Origin: a virus
DNA: 42,075 bases
Strand: one strand, 5' to 3'
Virus record (IMG/VR): IMGVR_UViG_3300033145_003407
Location: 1 to 42,075 of that record
The notes beneath the pieces were generated by a model, which ran no database searches, had not been told where the DNA came from, and saw only the letters and a list, made by a program, of their open reading frames with translations. Below, piece after piece: positions 34,387 through 42,075 of this stretch (within the stretch, counting starts at the first letter, position 1; each line of letters begins with the position of its first letter). Both the position numbers and the translations under genes were made by a program.

Positions 34387-37300
34387 ATGTCTAAATATAA
34401 ATTAGGCAAGGGTGAACTAAAAACATTATTTGCCACAGCGGACATGCTGATGGACGGCCAGTACCACGATATCTATAAGAGACTCGATTGGAGACAAGGC
34501 CAAAATAAGAATTTCCACTGTTGGAACACCTCCGGACATTCAGACGGCGTAGATTCCCATGCGTCCATATCAGTAAATGAGAAGACCGGACAATGGTTTT
34601 GTCACACCTGCGGTATCAAAGGAAACTTCCAATCGTACTGGAAAGAATACATAAAAGGTAACCCACAGTACGGTGATCACTACCATGATTTCCTAATCGA
34701 CTTCCTCAATCTCACATCTTCCAACCAGGGCCTCGCGGTTGGTTTCGCTACCAGCTTTAACGATCCGAATATGCCTAAATATCAGGAAGAATTGAAAACC
34801 CTGTATTCGACCCTTGAAGACAAAAGGAAAGAAAAAGGTGCAGGTAAATATATGCTTCGTGATGAATTGGTAGCAATAGCAAAAGAAACGGCCGCATTAC
34901 CCATGAAGGAACTGGATGAATGTGTTGACCGGTTCCTGGCAGACTCAGATCGAATGGAATATCTGAAAAAAACCAGAAATGTTAATGAGGGTATGATTAA
35001 ATCTCTTCGTCTTGGCCTCGATGAGCGGCGCAAGTATGTTTTCCCATGTATTAATGGTGAAGGTGACCTGCTCAACATGAAAATATATGATCCGTTCTGT
35101 GAAAATAAAGCATATAAGTGGCAGTACCGGCATAAAGGGCGGGAGACGTGCCCGGTTCCGATGGTAAATTTCACGAAGAACACTCTTATCTTCTTCGGCG
35201 GTGAGCCAGATACGTATTGTGCAATCGGATTTGGTTTCGAGAACGCTGTGACCATGGGTGCCGAGCGTAATACCGATGTGGTTAAGGTGTTCGGATATGA
35301 GCGGGCAAAGCAGCTGTTCACCGGGAAAGAGATCGTTATTTGTTTGGATGCAGACGGCACTGGTAAAGATGCGGCGAAAAAGCTGGCTAAATCTCTATAT
35401 CCGTTTGCGAAGCAGATAAAGATTATTGATCTTGATACAGGCCCCAATAATCCACACGGCCTTGATAAAACAAAAATGAAAAAGGTTACTGTTAATGGTA
35501 AGACAAAAGACAAACGGGAGGAAACTGATTTCACTGACTATATGCAAAAGAATGGGTTTAGTGATGATGCGATGAAAAAATTTAAAGCTTTAATTATGAA
35601 TACTGATGTGTATACTGAAAATGTCAATAGGGTTAAAAAAACATTATATAAAGTAACACTTCAAGAAAGTCGTATAACAAAATATCAATCAGCAGATGAA
35701 TCAAAAGAACTTGAGATCGTTGCTGCTGTAGGGAATTTTAATGATAACGCATATAGTTATTCAGATAAGTTTTGTTTATCATGTCCTCAAACCGGTGATC
35801 CAAGTGCCAAATTATATGGATCATGTAAAAAATGTAAAGTTCCGCAAATTCCTGATTTTAGAGATAGTGAATCTGTCGAATTTGTGTTAATAAGAGGGGA
35901 TGTTCCAAAAGAATATATAGGATATCCTGGATGTGTAAAAGTAAGTGCTAATGATATATTAAAACTTATTGAATGCACAGAGAATCAAAAATTTAAAGCT
36001 ATCAAGCAAATGTGTGGAATAAATCCATCATGCCAATTTGCAAGGACAAATGATATAAGTACTCAAAAATTAATTCGTGTTAGGCTGGTTAGGGATGTTT
36101 CTGAATATGGTGATGGCATAATAGAAGGATCGGCAGAAAGTACTGCTATTGAAGTGGACGCATATATATTAGGCGATACTGATATATATCCAAATAAATC
36201 TTACAAATTTACAGGAATACAAACCAAATCTCCTCAAACCCAGCATGCCGTATTATACATTTATAAAACAGAATCAATCACAACATCGATTGAAAATTTC
36301 GTTATGGATCAAGATGTCCATGATATGCTTAAGATTTTTAGACCAAATCCTGGCGAGTCTATAGAAGACCATCTTGAAAGAAGATATGATGTATTTGCCC
36401 ACGCTGCAGGTGTTACCGGTAGGAAAGACATGTTCTTGTTAAATGATTTGGCTTTTTTCTCGTCATCAGAAATTGACAATAAGAAGCTATTTCCAAATCT
36501 TAGAAGGGGGTGGGTTGAAGTTCTTATTGGTGGTGATACCAGATGTTGTAAAACTCTTATTAGTAATTTCTTAATGAACTATTATAAATATGGTGAGATG
36601 ATATCTGGATCAAGCGCCGTAACAAGAGCCGGGCTTATGGGTGGTACTATATATGCAGGGGGGAAACCTGCTATATCATGGGGTAAAATCCCAATGAATG
36701 ATGGTGGGTGTGTTATATTTGACGAATTAAGTATGATTGACCAAAAGGTAATGAGTGATTTGACCGGTTGTCGATCATCAGGTATTATTGATATATCAAT
36801 GATCAATGGTACTAAAAAAGCTCCAGCAAGAACGGCAAAAATAATGCTGTCAAATGCTCGAGCGTGGACAGGTGATAGGGCCACTTCATTTGGCAGTGGT
36901 ATGAATTTTCTTAAAAATTTATGTTTTAAGGATGAAATACTTGCTCGTTTTGATATTGCATGGGTTGTAAAGGCCGGTGATGTTGACACTGATAAATTAG
37001 AAGACAGTTACAGACAGCCAACAACAGAATTCAATTCATTTCAATGTAGATATTTATTGATGTGGGGAAAGTCAAGAACGCCAAGTCAATATGAATATGA
37101 AAAAGGAGTTGAAACTCATATAAATGAAAGTCAAAAAAAATTATTAACTATATTCCACCCAAACAGCCAACTCATTAATCAAGAAATTAGGCTTAAAGTT
37201 GCACGGATGGCACAATCTATCGCTGTCATGTGTTATTCAACGGTTGAAGGGGATTGGGAAAAAATCTATGTTACAAAAGATCATGTCGATTTTGTGGTCA

Positions 37301-37809
37301 GACTTTTAATAAGATTATATTGTCATAAAAACATGGGGGTTGATATATACTCGAAACAGCAGAGAGATCAAGAGCGCCTTGGCGATATGAGGTTTATGGA
37401 AAATATTGTCAAATACATAATTCCGTCATCATTGTTATTAGAAGACGAATTTACTGACAAATCGCTTCAACAAATATTCTTTGACTATCTATATCGTGTA
37501 TGGGAAGCTGAATTGGTAATGGTTGATGCCAGAGATGATAATATGAAAAGCTCCAGAATACCTGTGTCTCAAGGTATTTATAAGCTTATAAATACTTTGG
37601 TAGCAAGGAAATGCCTCATCAGAATTAAAGGAGGTATATATAGAAAAACAGATGCATTTAATGAATGGTTAAAGGATATAATAGGAGCTGGTAATGACAG
37701 AGAACTTTCAAATATACTCGAAGATACTAGCGATGAACCATATTCTAAAATGCTTAAGGACATCCAAGGAGTTGTACAGAATAGTAAACCTAATCAGAAG
37801 GCAGGTTAA
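34387..37809 (+). CDS. Primase-helicase fusion: CHC2 zinc finger, Toprim, MCM-like AAA+
   Basis: An 1140-residue replication protein. Residues 40-80 hold a CHC2-type primase zinc site (C45, H51, C72, C75). A Toprim domain follows (LIFFGGEPDTYCAIGFG, then IVICLDADGTGKDAAKK near 318-335). Residues about 460-485 carry a second Cys set (FCLSCPQ and CKKCKVPQ) like the zinc ribbon in the MCM N-terminal domain. The helicase core has Walker A IGGDTRCCKT (715-723), SAVTRAGL, Walker B CVIFDELSMID (near 775) and EILARFDIAW (near 853), matching MCM better than DnaB or SF3. The C-terminus looks like a winged helix. AGGAGG lies about 12 bases before the ATG, an unusually long spacing. Composition becomes visibly more AT-rich from about 35540, at the Toprim/MCM join. 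Confidence 0.8.
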   Translation: MSKYKLGKGELKTLFATADMLMDGQYHDIYKRLDWRQGQNKNFHCWNTSGHSDGVDSHASISVNEKTGQWFCHTCGIKGNFQSYWKEYIKGNPQYGDHYHDFLIDFLNLTSSNQGLAVGFATSFNDPNMPKYQEELKTLYSTLEDKRKEKGAGKYMLRDELVAIAKETAALPMKELDECVDRFLADSDRMEYLKKTRNVNEGMIKSLRLGLDERRKYVFPCINGEGDLLNMKIYDPFCENKAYKWQYRHKGRETCPVPMVNFTKNTLIFFGGEPDTYCAIGFGFENAVTMGAERNTDVVKVFGYERAKQLFTGKEIVICLDADGTGKDAAKKLAKSLYPFAKQIKIIDLDTGPNNPHGLDKTKMKKVTVNGKTKDKREETDFTDYMQKNGFSDDAMKKFKALIMNTDVYTENVNRVKKTLYKVTLQESRITKYQSADESKELEIVAAVGNFNDNAYSYSDKFCLSCPQTGDPSAKLYGSCKKCKVPQIPDFRDSESVEFVLIRGDVPKEYIGYPGCVKVSANDILKLIECTENQKFKAIKQMCGINPSCQFARTNDISTQKLIRVRLVRDVSEYGDGIIEGSAESTAIEVDAYILGDTDIYPNKSYKFTGIQTKSPQTQHAVLYIYKTESITTSIENFVMDQDVHDMLKIFRPNPGESIEDHLERRYDVFAHAAGVTGRKDMFLLNDLAFFSSSEIDNKKLFPNLRRGWVEVLIGGDTRCCKTLISNFLMNYYKYGEMISGSSAVTRAGLMGGTIYAGGKPAISWGKIPMNDGGCVIFDELSMIDQKVMSDLTGCRSSGIIDISMINGTKKAPARTAKIMLSNARAWTGDRATSFGSGMNFLKNLCFKDEILARFDIAWVVKAGDVDTDKLEDSYRQPTTEFNSFQCRYLLMWGKSRTPSQYEYEKGVETHINESQKKLLTIFHPNSQLINQEIRLKVARMAQSIAVMCYSTVEGDWEKIYVTKDHVDFVVRLLIRLYCHKNMGVDIYSKQQRDQERLGDMRFMENIVKYIIPSSLLLEDEFTDKSLQQIFFDYLYRVWEAELVMVDARDDNMKSSRIPVSQGIYKLINTLVARKCLIRIKGGIYRKTDAFNEWLKDIIGAGNDRELSNILEDTSDEPYSKMLKDIQGVVQNSKPNQKAG

Positions 37810-38404
37810 GATTGACTGGGCTGGTTGGAATGTTAAGCGAGTAGAAGAGGTTCTCGAATTTTTTATAAGAAAAAAACTATGCAAAAGAATTGATGGTATC
37901 GAAAAACAATACATTCATTTATCAAAAAAGTTCTATACAATAGAGATCAACAAAAAAAAGATACTGAGTGCAATGATGAATCAAACGCCTGGATTAAAAG
38001 TTTTTATGGCATTACATTCGGCATTTAAAGTTGATGCTTATAAAGAGGGTGATTGGCTAGAGAGATTTATGATAGAGAAGTTAATACTTACTGATGAAGA
38101 GGTCTATAATCTTCTCCACCCTGAACCTGTGCCACAGGACATACTTGATAAGTTTAAAATGTTCGAACCTGAACAAATATTATTTACAATGGATTTAATC
38201 AGAATAGAATATGGTATGTGGCAAAAAGGCCATAACGGCAGATTGGTAGATCCAATCAATATCATACATACAGACTTCGATAATATTGAAATTGTAAAGC
38301 GAGAAGATATAATAAAAAAAATTGCCAAATATAATTGTATTGAGGCAGAACTAATACCAGTGAGCGATGAAGAATGGTCAATTGAAGATGACTTGCCATT
38401 CTAA
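37694..38404 (+). CDS. Hypothetical winged-helix-like protein overlapping the primase-helicase
   Basis: A 236-residue protein. ATG 37694 is favoured because AGGAG lies 6 bases before it, although this makes it overlap the primase-helicase reading frame by 116 bases; ATG 37733 is the next choice. The N-terminal part (LYRIVNLIRRQVKIDWAGWN, then VEEVLEFFIRKKLCKRIDG) looks like a winged helix. The C-terminus is acidic and ends EEWSIEDDLPF, very like the SSB-type tail that recruits replication proteins. Function unknown; a replication accessory role is inferred from position. Confidence 0.55.
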   Translation: MTENFQIYSKILAMNHILKCLRTSKELYRIVNLIRRQVKIDWAGWNVKRVEEVLEFFIRKKLCKRIDGIEKQYIHLSKKFYTIEINKKKILSAMMNQTPGLKVFMALHSAFKVDAYKEGDWLERFMIEKLILTDEEVYNLLHPEPVPQDILDKFKMFEPEQILFTMDLIRIEYGMWQKGHNGRLVDPINIIHTDFDNIEIVKREDIIKKIAKYNCIEAELIPVSDEEWSIEDDLPF

Positions 38405-38472
38405 TGTGATTAAGAAGCTATTTTTGTAATAACTATAATGTAGTGGTTAAATTTCTTTTTTTGGAGGAATTG

Positions 38473-39276
38473 ATGGAAAATATTGGCCAAGCCAACGTGC
38501 ATGATTTTTTTGATAAGCACGGTCAAGAAGGCGCAGATGTCGTTGAAAAGACATTCGACGACGCTGATTCTCAACAGAGAGTAAATCTAACTATTTCCGG
38601 TCGTTATCGCATGAAGGCTACAACCTTTTGTTACACAAAAGATAACGTATTTAAGATGTTTCCGAACATCGAAGAAAGTAGCCGCAAGAAGGCTTTGATG
38701 CTAACTGTCCCATTAAGAGTCGTTGATGGCACACAGTTGGTTCCAAAAGGGGCCACCATATTTCATAACATAACTCTCGCTCCAGCCCCAGGCGCTAAAC
38801 AGGACACTGTAGAGAGTATTGCAAATATCTCAAAACCACAATTGGTTGCTCTTTATGGAAAAGATGATGTCCATGCCAGAGCAGATTGGTTTATCGAGAA
38901 TTGCCTGCCGGTATTTGAACAAGACGGTGAAAAACACAAACTTATTAAAGATCATAATTTGCAAAATGAAGTTATGGTTGATGTTGTTGATGATTATTAT
39001 AATAATCGTGAGACACTTAAAGTTAAATCCATAGTTCCGGCTGGCCCAAAAGATATATCTATATCTAATGTGCCAAAATCATTAAAAGAAGCTGCATCTG
39101 ATGAAGGTGAGCAACCTGATGTAACTGAAATAACTGACGAAACAGCTGAAAATATTGCAAGCTCAGTGATGGATGAAACTCCCGGTGATGATGCTATATC
39201 GACAGATGAAGATGTAATTGATGCTGGCGCTGATAAAGAAACTCCTGAAACCCCAGCTGGTACAGAAGATTTTTAA
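38473..39276 (+). CDS. Probable single-stranded-DNA-binding-like protein with acidic tail
   Basis: A 267-residue protein from ATG 38473, chosen for the GGAGG 5 bases upstream; an in-frame start 30 bases earlier lacks a site. The first 180 residues include beta-type segments (QRVNLTISGRYRMKATTFCY, then LTVPLRVVDGTQLVPKGATI) that could be an OB-fold. The last 65 residues are very acidic and end GTEDF, an SSB-like tail with terminal Phe. Location between replication genes fits a DNA-binding role. The fold is inferred; no signature motif proves it. Confidence 0.5.
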   Translation: MENIGQANVHDFFDKHGQEGADVVEKTFDDADSQQRVNLTISGRYRMKATTFCYTKDNVFKMFPNIEESSRKKALMLTVPLRVVDGTQLVPKGATIFHNITLAPAPGAKQDTVESIANISKPQLVALYGKDDVHARADWFIENCLPVFEQDGEKHKLIKDHNLQNEVMVDVVDDYYNNRETLKVKSIVPAGPKDISISNVPKSLKEAASDEGEQPDVTEITDETAENIASSVMDETPGDDAISTDEDVIDAGADKETPETPAGTEDF

Positions 39277-39303
39277 TCAGCATTTTTTAGTTAAAAGGAG
39301 GGC

Positions 39304-40377
39304 GTGTTGATTAAGGGATTAACCCATGATGAAAAAGGGGTTCTCAACGCTGTTGAAAAATATAGAGGTAAGATTTCTACAGGCTATGCTCCTAATGAAG
39401 GCCCGAATAAGAGAGATTATCCTATAGCTGCTGGCTTTTTCAGAATGTTGAAAGAAGTCACCACAACCGAACGGGTAGGAAATTCTGAAACACCCGTTAC
39501 AATAAAAAGTTGGATTTTGAATGAAGAAATTCAGACTGCATTAGAAAAGACTCTTGATAATAAAATACCTCGCAGGATAGAGCTGGTAAGCTTTTATAAA
39601 ACACCTCAAGAAATGTGGGAAAGTTGCTTGGCAATGTTTTCATCGACTGACGGCCTATTATGTAAAAGCCATGGTCTAAATCAGAACGCAAGACAATTAA
39701 CATTTTCACCGGATGGTGATCGCATATGGATTGATAGATTGTTTGACGGAAAAAAAGGGTGTCTATATCATGATTGTCCTGATTTCAAGACAAAGAAGTG
39801 CAAACCTATGGGTAGTATGAAATGCTTTCCTGTAATAGATTTAACACCTAATCCATATAGACTTGAGACCCGTTCAATAAATACTATTATGGGGATCGAA
39901 TCATCATTTGCAAAATTATGGAATTTACTTAATGTAGCACATGCTATTAAAGAACAAGAGGTCAAAAAAACTCTTAAGTTCGATGGTTTTTTTGGAGCAA
40001 AACTATATCTTGTTCATAAGAAAATAAAATCAGGCGGTAGAGACGTGTTCATTACAGATTTGTTACCAACACCATCGTTTATAGATGAGGTTATGGAACC
40101 GGTCAAAAGGGGATTGAACATGAAGCAAAAGCAGGCGAAGGTAGAAGCTACGCCTGAAAACTTATCGCTATTGGAATTGGCAGAGAGCTCTCTGCTCGGC
40201 ACAACTGTTAATAATGACACGGCTGAAGAGCCTGTCCCATTGGAATTGGAAGATCAACAGCATGTTGCAAAAGAATTCGGTGCCGATGCGGCAAAAGAAG
40301 AATCTCAGGAAATGTCAAAAGAGACTCAAAATGAAGTAGCAGAAACGCTACTGAATAATAATGATAAAGAAAACTAA
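39304..40377 (+). CDS. Gp3-like / recombination-directionality-factor-like protein
   Basis: About 357 residues. The frame opens with GTG 39304, but AAGGAGG ends only two bases before it; TTG 39307 is better spaced, so the start is uncertain. Recognisable pieces are ISTGYAPNEGPNKRDYPIAA, a Cys cluster (KKGCLYHDCPDFKTKKCKP) and YRLETRSINTIMGIESSFAK. I associate the order 'P-r--pi-agfFR ... C--dCPd---kkCkp-G ... T-Sintim' with the Gp3-like phage family. The last 75 residues are acidic. In a lytic-looking replication cluster its role may be DNA binding or recombination rather than excision. It is the last gene before the noncoding region. Confidence 0.5.
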   Translation: MLIKGLTHDEKGVLNAVEKYRGKISTGYAPNEGPNKRDYPIAAGFFRMLKEVTTTERVGNSETPVTIKSWILNEEIQTALEKTLDNKIPRRIELVSFYKTPQEMWESCLAMFSSTDGLLCKSHGLNQNARQLTFSPDGDRIWIDRLFDGKKGCLYHDCPDFKTKKCKPMGSMKCFPVIDLTPNPYRLETRSINTIMGIESSFAKLWNLLNVAHAIKEQEVKKTLKFDGFFGAKLYLVHKKIKSGGRDVFITDLLPTPSFIDEVMEPVKRGLNMKQKQAKVEATPENLSLLELAESSLLGTTVNNDTAEEPVPLELEDQQHVAKEFGADAAKEESQEMSKETQNEVAETLLNNNDKEN

Positions 40378-40395
40378 TTAAAGTACAAGTGTATT

Positions 40396-40412
40396 ACCGG
40401 CGTTTCGCCGGT
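40396..40412. repeat. GC-rich hairpin after the Gp3-like gene
   Basis: ACCGGCG and CGCCGGT form a perfect 7-base stem with a 3-base loop, 19 bases beyond the stop at 40377. Only a broken T-run follows, so it is a weak terminator candidate. Its loop region reads GTTTCG, repeated in two later hairpins of the noncoding region. Confidence 0.6.
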
Positions 40413-40432
40413 GTGACAGAATTTTATAGGAC

Positions 40433-41351
40433 GACCAGATGGACGGTACGCCGGGGGATGAGGTCAACGAGATCCGATGGCCGAACTTGCCGGACTCCGT
40501 CCGAAACCGTACGTCCGGCAAGATCTCCCATCGGATCTCGATGATCTCATCGGGGACGCGTACCTATCTGGTCTACGTTAATTCTTTCATGTTCAAAATC
40601 ACCCGGGACACCTTCCAAGGGACTTGGAATCTCACCCGGGAGATTGGTAACATTCAGAATTTTCAATCTTTAGTTGTACTTTAATACGTAAATAAAAAGC
40701 ATGAGAGCTTTACACCTGATGTTTCGTCAGGGTATGCTTCACCTAAAAGCTGCGCACCCTATGGAGTTGGCCGATCCGAAAGAAGCTGGATCTGAAACTC
40801 CTAGTGTAACCTCAGCTGCGCTCCGGTGACCCGAGGATTTTCAGATCCAGCTTTTTTCGGATCTCACCAACTCCTTGTGTGATCTATTTTAGTCATGCTT
40901 AAGCGGAGGGGCAGCCTTGCTGCTTCTTTCGCTTTTAATAAAGTTATAATAACGCAAGTTGCTTAATCGCAGTGTTTCGCTGCGGCCTTATTTTAAGGTG
41001 CCGGGCGCATACGGAAGACGTTACAGGACCGTTCCACGACTCGTGGATTGACCTATGCCGGTCACTCAACGATTCGTTTCAGGTCCGCGTTCCACTTTTT
41101 CCTCCTGCGCCCGGTGGTGCTTTGCTGGGGAAAGTTTAATGCAAAGCACTCAATTTAGTTACGTTATGATGTCCCATTTTTTTTAAATACAATTTAATAT
41201 ATAAGAGTTATGAGTGACGATTCGTCATTCGGTTAATTTAAAAAGTCCTAAAACTTGATGGCGATAGCCGGCTATCTGCCTCGGGGTGGACCATCTTGCA
41301 TGGGCAAGACGGGCCAACCCCAGGCGCCTAGCTCGGCTTACGCCACAAGTT
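40433..41351. ncRNA. Very large ornate structured RNA candidate
   Basis: About 920 bases packed with long stems and no credible gene. Seen: a rod at 40433-40573 (8, 6, 10, 13 and 10 base-pair blocks); 40602-40640; 40697-40739; a second rod at 40763-40874 with an 8-base block and a 25-base stem holding one wobble; 40901-40934; 40968-40984; 40986-40998; and a multibranch domain closed by CCGGGCGCA (41001) with TGCGCCCGG (41106). Then come GTGCTTTGC/GCAAAGCAC (41117-41149), 41212-41230, and a junction at 41252-41351 closed by AACTTG/CAAGTT and TGGCG/CGCCA. The scale recalls GOLLD and ROOL RNAs of phages, but I cannot identify the class or the strand with certainty. Confidence 0.7.
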
Positions 41352-41431
41352 CTTACCAAATTCAATTTTAGTTATATATCAAATTGCATTAACTTATGGA
41401 GCTTAAAGCAGATAACTGAAAAGTTATAAAT

Positions 41432-41452
41432 TCTTATAAAAAATTTATAAGA
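41432..41452. repeat. Left-end hairpin of the IscB element
   Basis: TCTTATAAA and TTTATAAGA form a perfect 9-base stem with loop AAA. Position just before the omega RNA of iscB fits the subterminal palindrome of an IS200/IS605-type left end. It marks the likely border between the ornate RNA region and the inserted element. Confidence 0.5.
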
Positions 41453-41622
41453 GAAAGCTTCGAGGATAAGACGGTAACTAAGCCCACTGCTTGGGTGAAC
41501 TATCCGTCTACGTCAGCCAATAATAGGACGTTGGAATGTGTCCAGTTCCAAATAATCCGTTGGCGACATTTCCGAGGACAACAATGACAGGGAAACCTGC
41601 TAACCCTTAAATGGGAATTTAT
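41453..41622 (+). ncRNA. HEARO / omega RNA of iscB
   Basis: About 170 bases immediately upstream of iscB with the stems expected for a HEARO RNA: AGACGG (41469-41474) with CCGTCT (41504-41509), inner CCCA with TGGG, then GCCAA (41516-41520) with TTGGC (41560-41564) enclosing TTGGAA (41531) and TTCCAA (41546). The 3' part reads GACATTTCCGAGGACAACAA then TGACAGGGAAACCTG, which I recall as typical of this RNA class near the ORF start. HEARO RNAs guide IscB to its target through a segment at their 5' end. The 5' boundary is inferred from the left-end hairpin. Confidence 0.75.
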
Positions 41623-42075
41623 ATGAAAATATTTGTAATTGACAGTGAAGGAAAACCTTGTTTGCCTACAAGCCCAAGGAGGGCAAGAAAACTACTTGAT
41701 AGTGGAAAGGCGACTGTAAAACAGGTAGTCCCATTTACTATCAAACTCAAAAGAAAAGTAGATAATCCTGTCGGCTCTTTTGAAGTTGGGGTGGATGACG
41801 GAGCAAAGTATGTTGGAATTGCTATTAAAAATTCTGTTACTAGCGAAATTGTCTTCTATGGGTGCTTAAACCACAGGCAGGATGTAGGCAGGAAGGTTGA
41901 AGAGAGAAGGAATTATCGGAGAGCCAGAAGGTTTAGGTTGAGAAACCGTAAGCCTCGCTTCTGCAATAGAATTAAAAATAAGATTTCACCAAGTATTAGA
42001 CAGAGAAAAGAGGCTATTATTAGGGTGATTAAAGATATGGCTAAAAAATTAAATATTATAAAAATTACTGTAGAA
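41623..42075 (+). CDS. iscB: IscB RNA-guided nuclease, N-terminal part (cut by window edge)
   Basis: A frame of 151 codons from ATG 41623 to the window end; an in-frame ATG at 41611 is possible. The PLMP domain is clear (FVIDSEGKPCLPTSPRRARK, then VPFTIKLKRKV). RuvC-I follows as EVGVDDGAKYVGIAI with Asp58, and an Arg-rich bridge helix spans about residues 88-112 (RKVEERRNYRRARRFRLRNR). In the family an HNH domain and RuvC-II/III come next, outside this window. IscB is the ancestor of Cas9 and cuts DNA guided by the upstream omega RNA. The visible part shows no defect. Confidence 0.88.
   Translation, partial: MKIFVIDSEGKPCLPTSPRRARKLLDSGKATVKQVVPFTIKLKRKVDNPVGSFEVGVDDGAKYVGIAIKNSVTSEIVFYGCLNHRQDVGRKVEERRNYRRARRFRLRNRKPRFCNRIKNKISPSIRQRKEAIIRVIKDMAKKLNIIKITVE

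Larger units (their letters stand above)
41453..42075 (+). mobile_element. IscB insertion element, right part outside the window
   Basis: This stretch combines the omega RNA and the first 151 codons of iscB behind the left-end hairpin at 41432. No tnpA is in view. The rest of iscB and the right end lie beyond the window, so completeness cannot be judged. It sits just downstream of the ornate RNA without entering its last recognised stem. Confidence 0.65.

Noticed and set aside
34782-35534. Minus-strand open frame of 250 codons
   Set aside because: It lies antisense to the CHC2-Toprim part of the primase-helicase and is explained as a shadow.
40439-40684. Open frame of 81 codons in the noncoding region
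   Set aside because: It runs through both arms of the long rod hairpin, lacks a ribosome binding site and has no recognisable protein features.
41252-41351. tRNA-like gene
   Set aside because: The cloverleaf-like junction lacks a TTC-type T loop, a normal 7-base acceptor stem and a CCA end.

Overview
This window is a piece of the genome of a large, AT-rich tailed bacteriophage (Caudoviricetes). The evidence is a GpA-like terminase large subunit, a prohead-protease-like protein, a probable capsid-protein N-terminus, a baseplate-spike-like protein, a single-chain multisubunit-type RNA polymerase and a primase-helicase. No host can be named from the sequence, and I saw no tRNA, rRNA or CRISPR array.

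Layout. (1) 1-12349, mostly minus strand: head and packaging genes. Reading leftward they are a probable small-terminase-position gene, terminase large subunit, several small Gly/Ala-rich membrane-like proteins, an intein-containing prohead protease fusion, a scaffold-like protein, small virion proteins and the start of a probable major capsid protein. (2) 12505-13752: a tnpB-only IS605/IS1341-type insertion with a right-end hairpin. (3) 13845-18014, plus strand: two small virion-like proteins and a terminator, then an operon of DHH phosphoesterase, retron-like reverse transcriptase, RNase HI and a 58-residue amphipathic peptide, ending in a structured noncoding stretch with an attenuator-like terminator. 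(4) 18032-25145, mostly minus strand: further virion proteins including a spike, a HELGH metallopeptidase-like membrane protein and a free-standing HNH homing endonuclease. (5) 25196-31534, minus strand: a beta-beta' fused RNA polymerase of about 2112 residues. (6) 31711-40377, plus strand: early/replication region with small zinc-motif proteins, a DEDDh exonuclease, a CHC2-Toprim-MCM-like primase-helicase, an SSB-like protein and a Gp3/RDF-like protein. (7) 40378-41622: about 1.2 kb without a credible gene, containing a very large ornate RNA candidate followed by an IscB element (left-end hairpin, HEARO/omega RNA, iscB running off the window).

How it fits together. The RNA polymerase would free late transcription from the host enzyme. 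The primase-MCM fusion, SSB-like protein and exonuclease form a replication set. Many virion proteins share a K-(T/I/V/M)-A signature, often inside a Phe-x-x-Glu-Leu-x-Lys-Ile-Ala motif; this may be a processing or packaging signal read by the prohead protease. The reverse-transcriptase operon and the ornate RNA are the two best candidates for undescribed systems. The window also carries four unrelated kinds of selfish nuclease: LAGLIDADG intein, HNH, TnpB and IscB.
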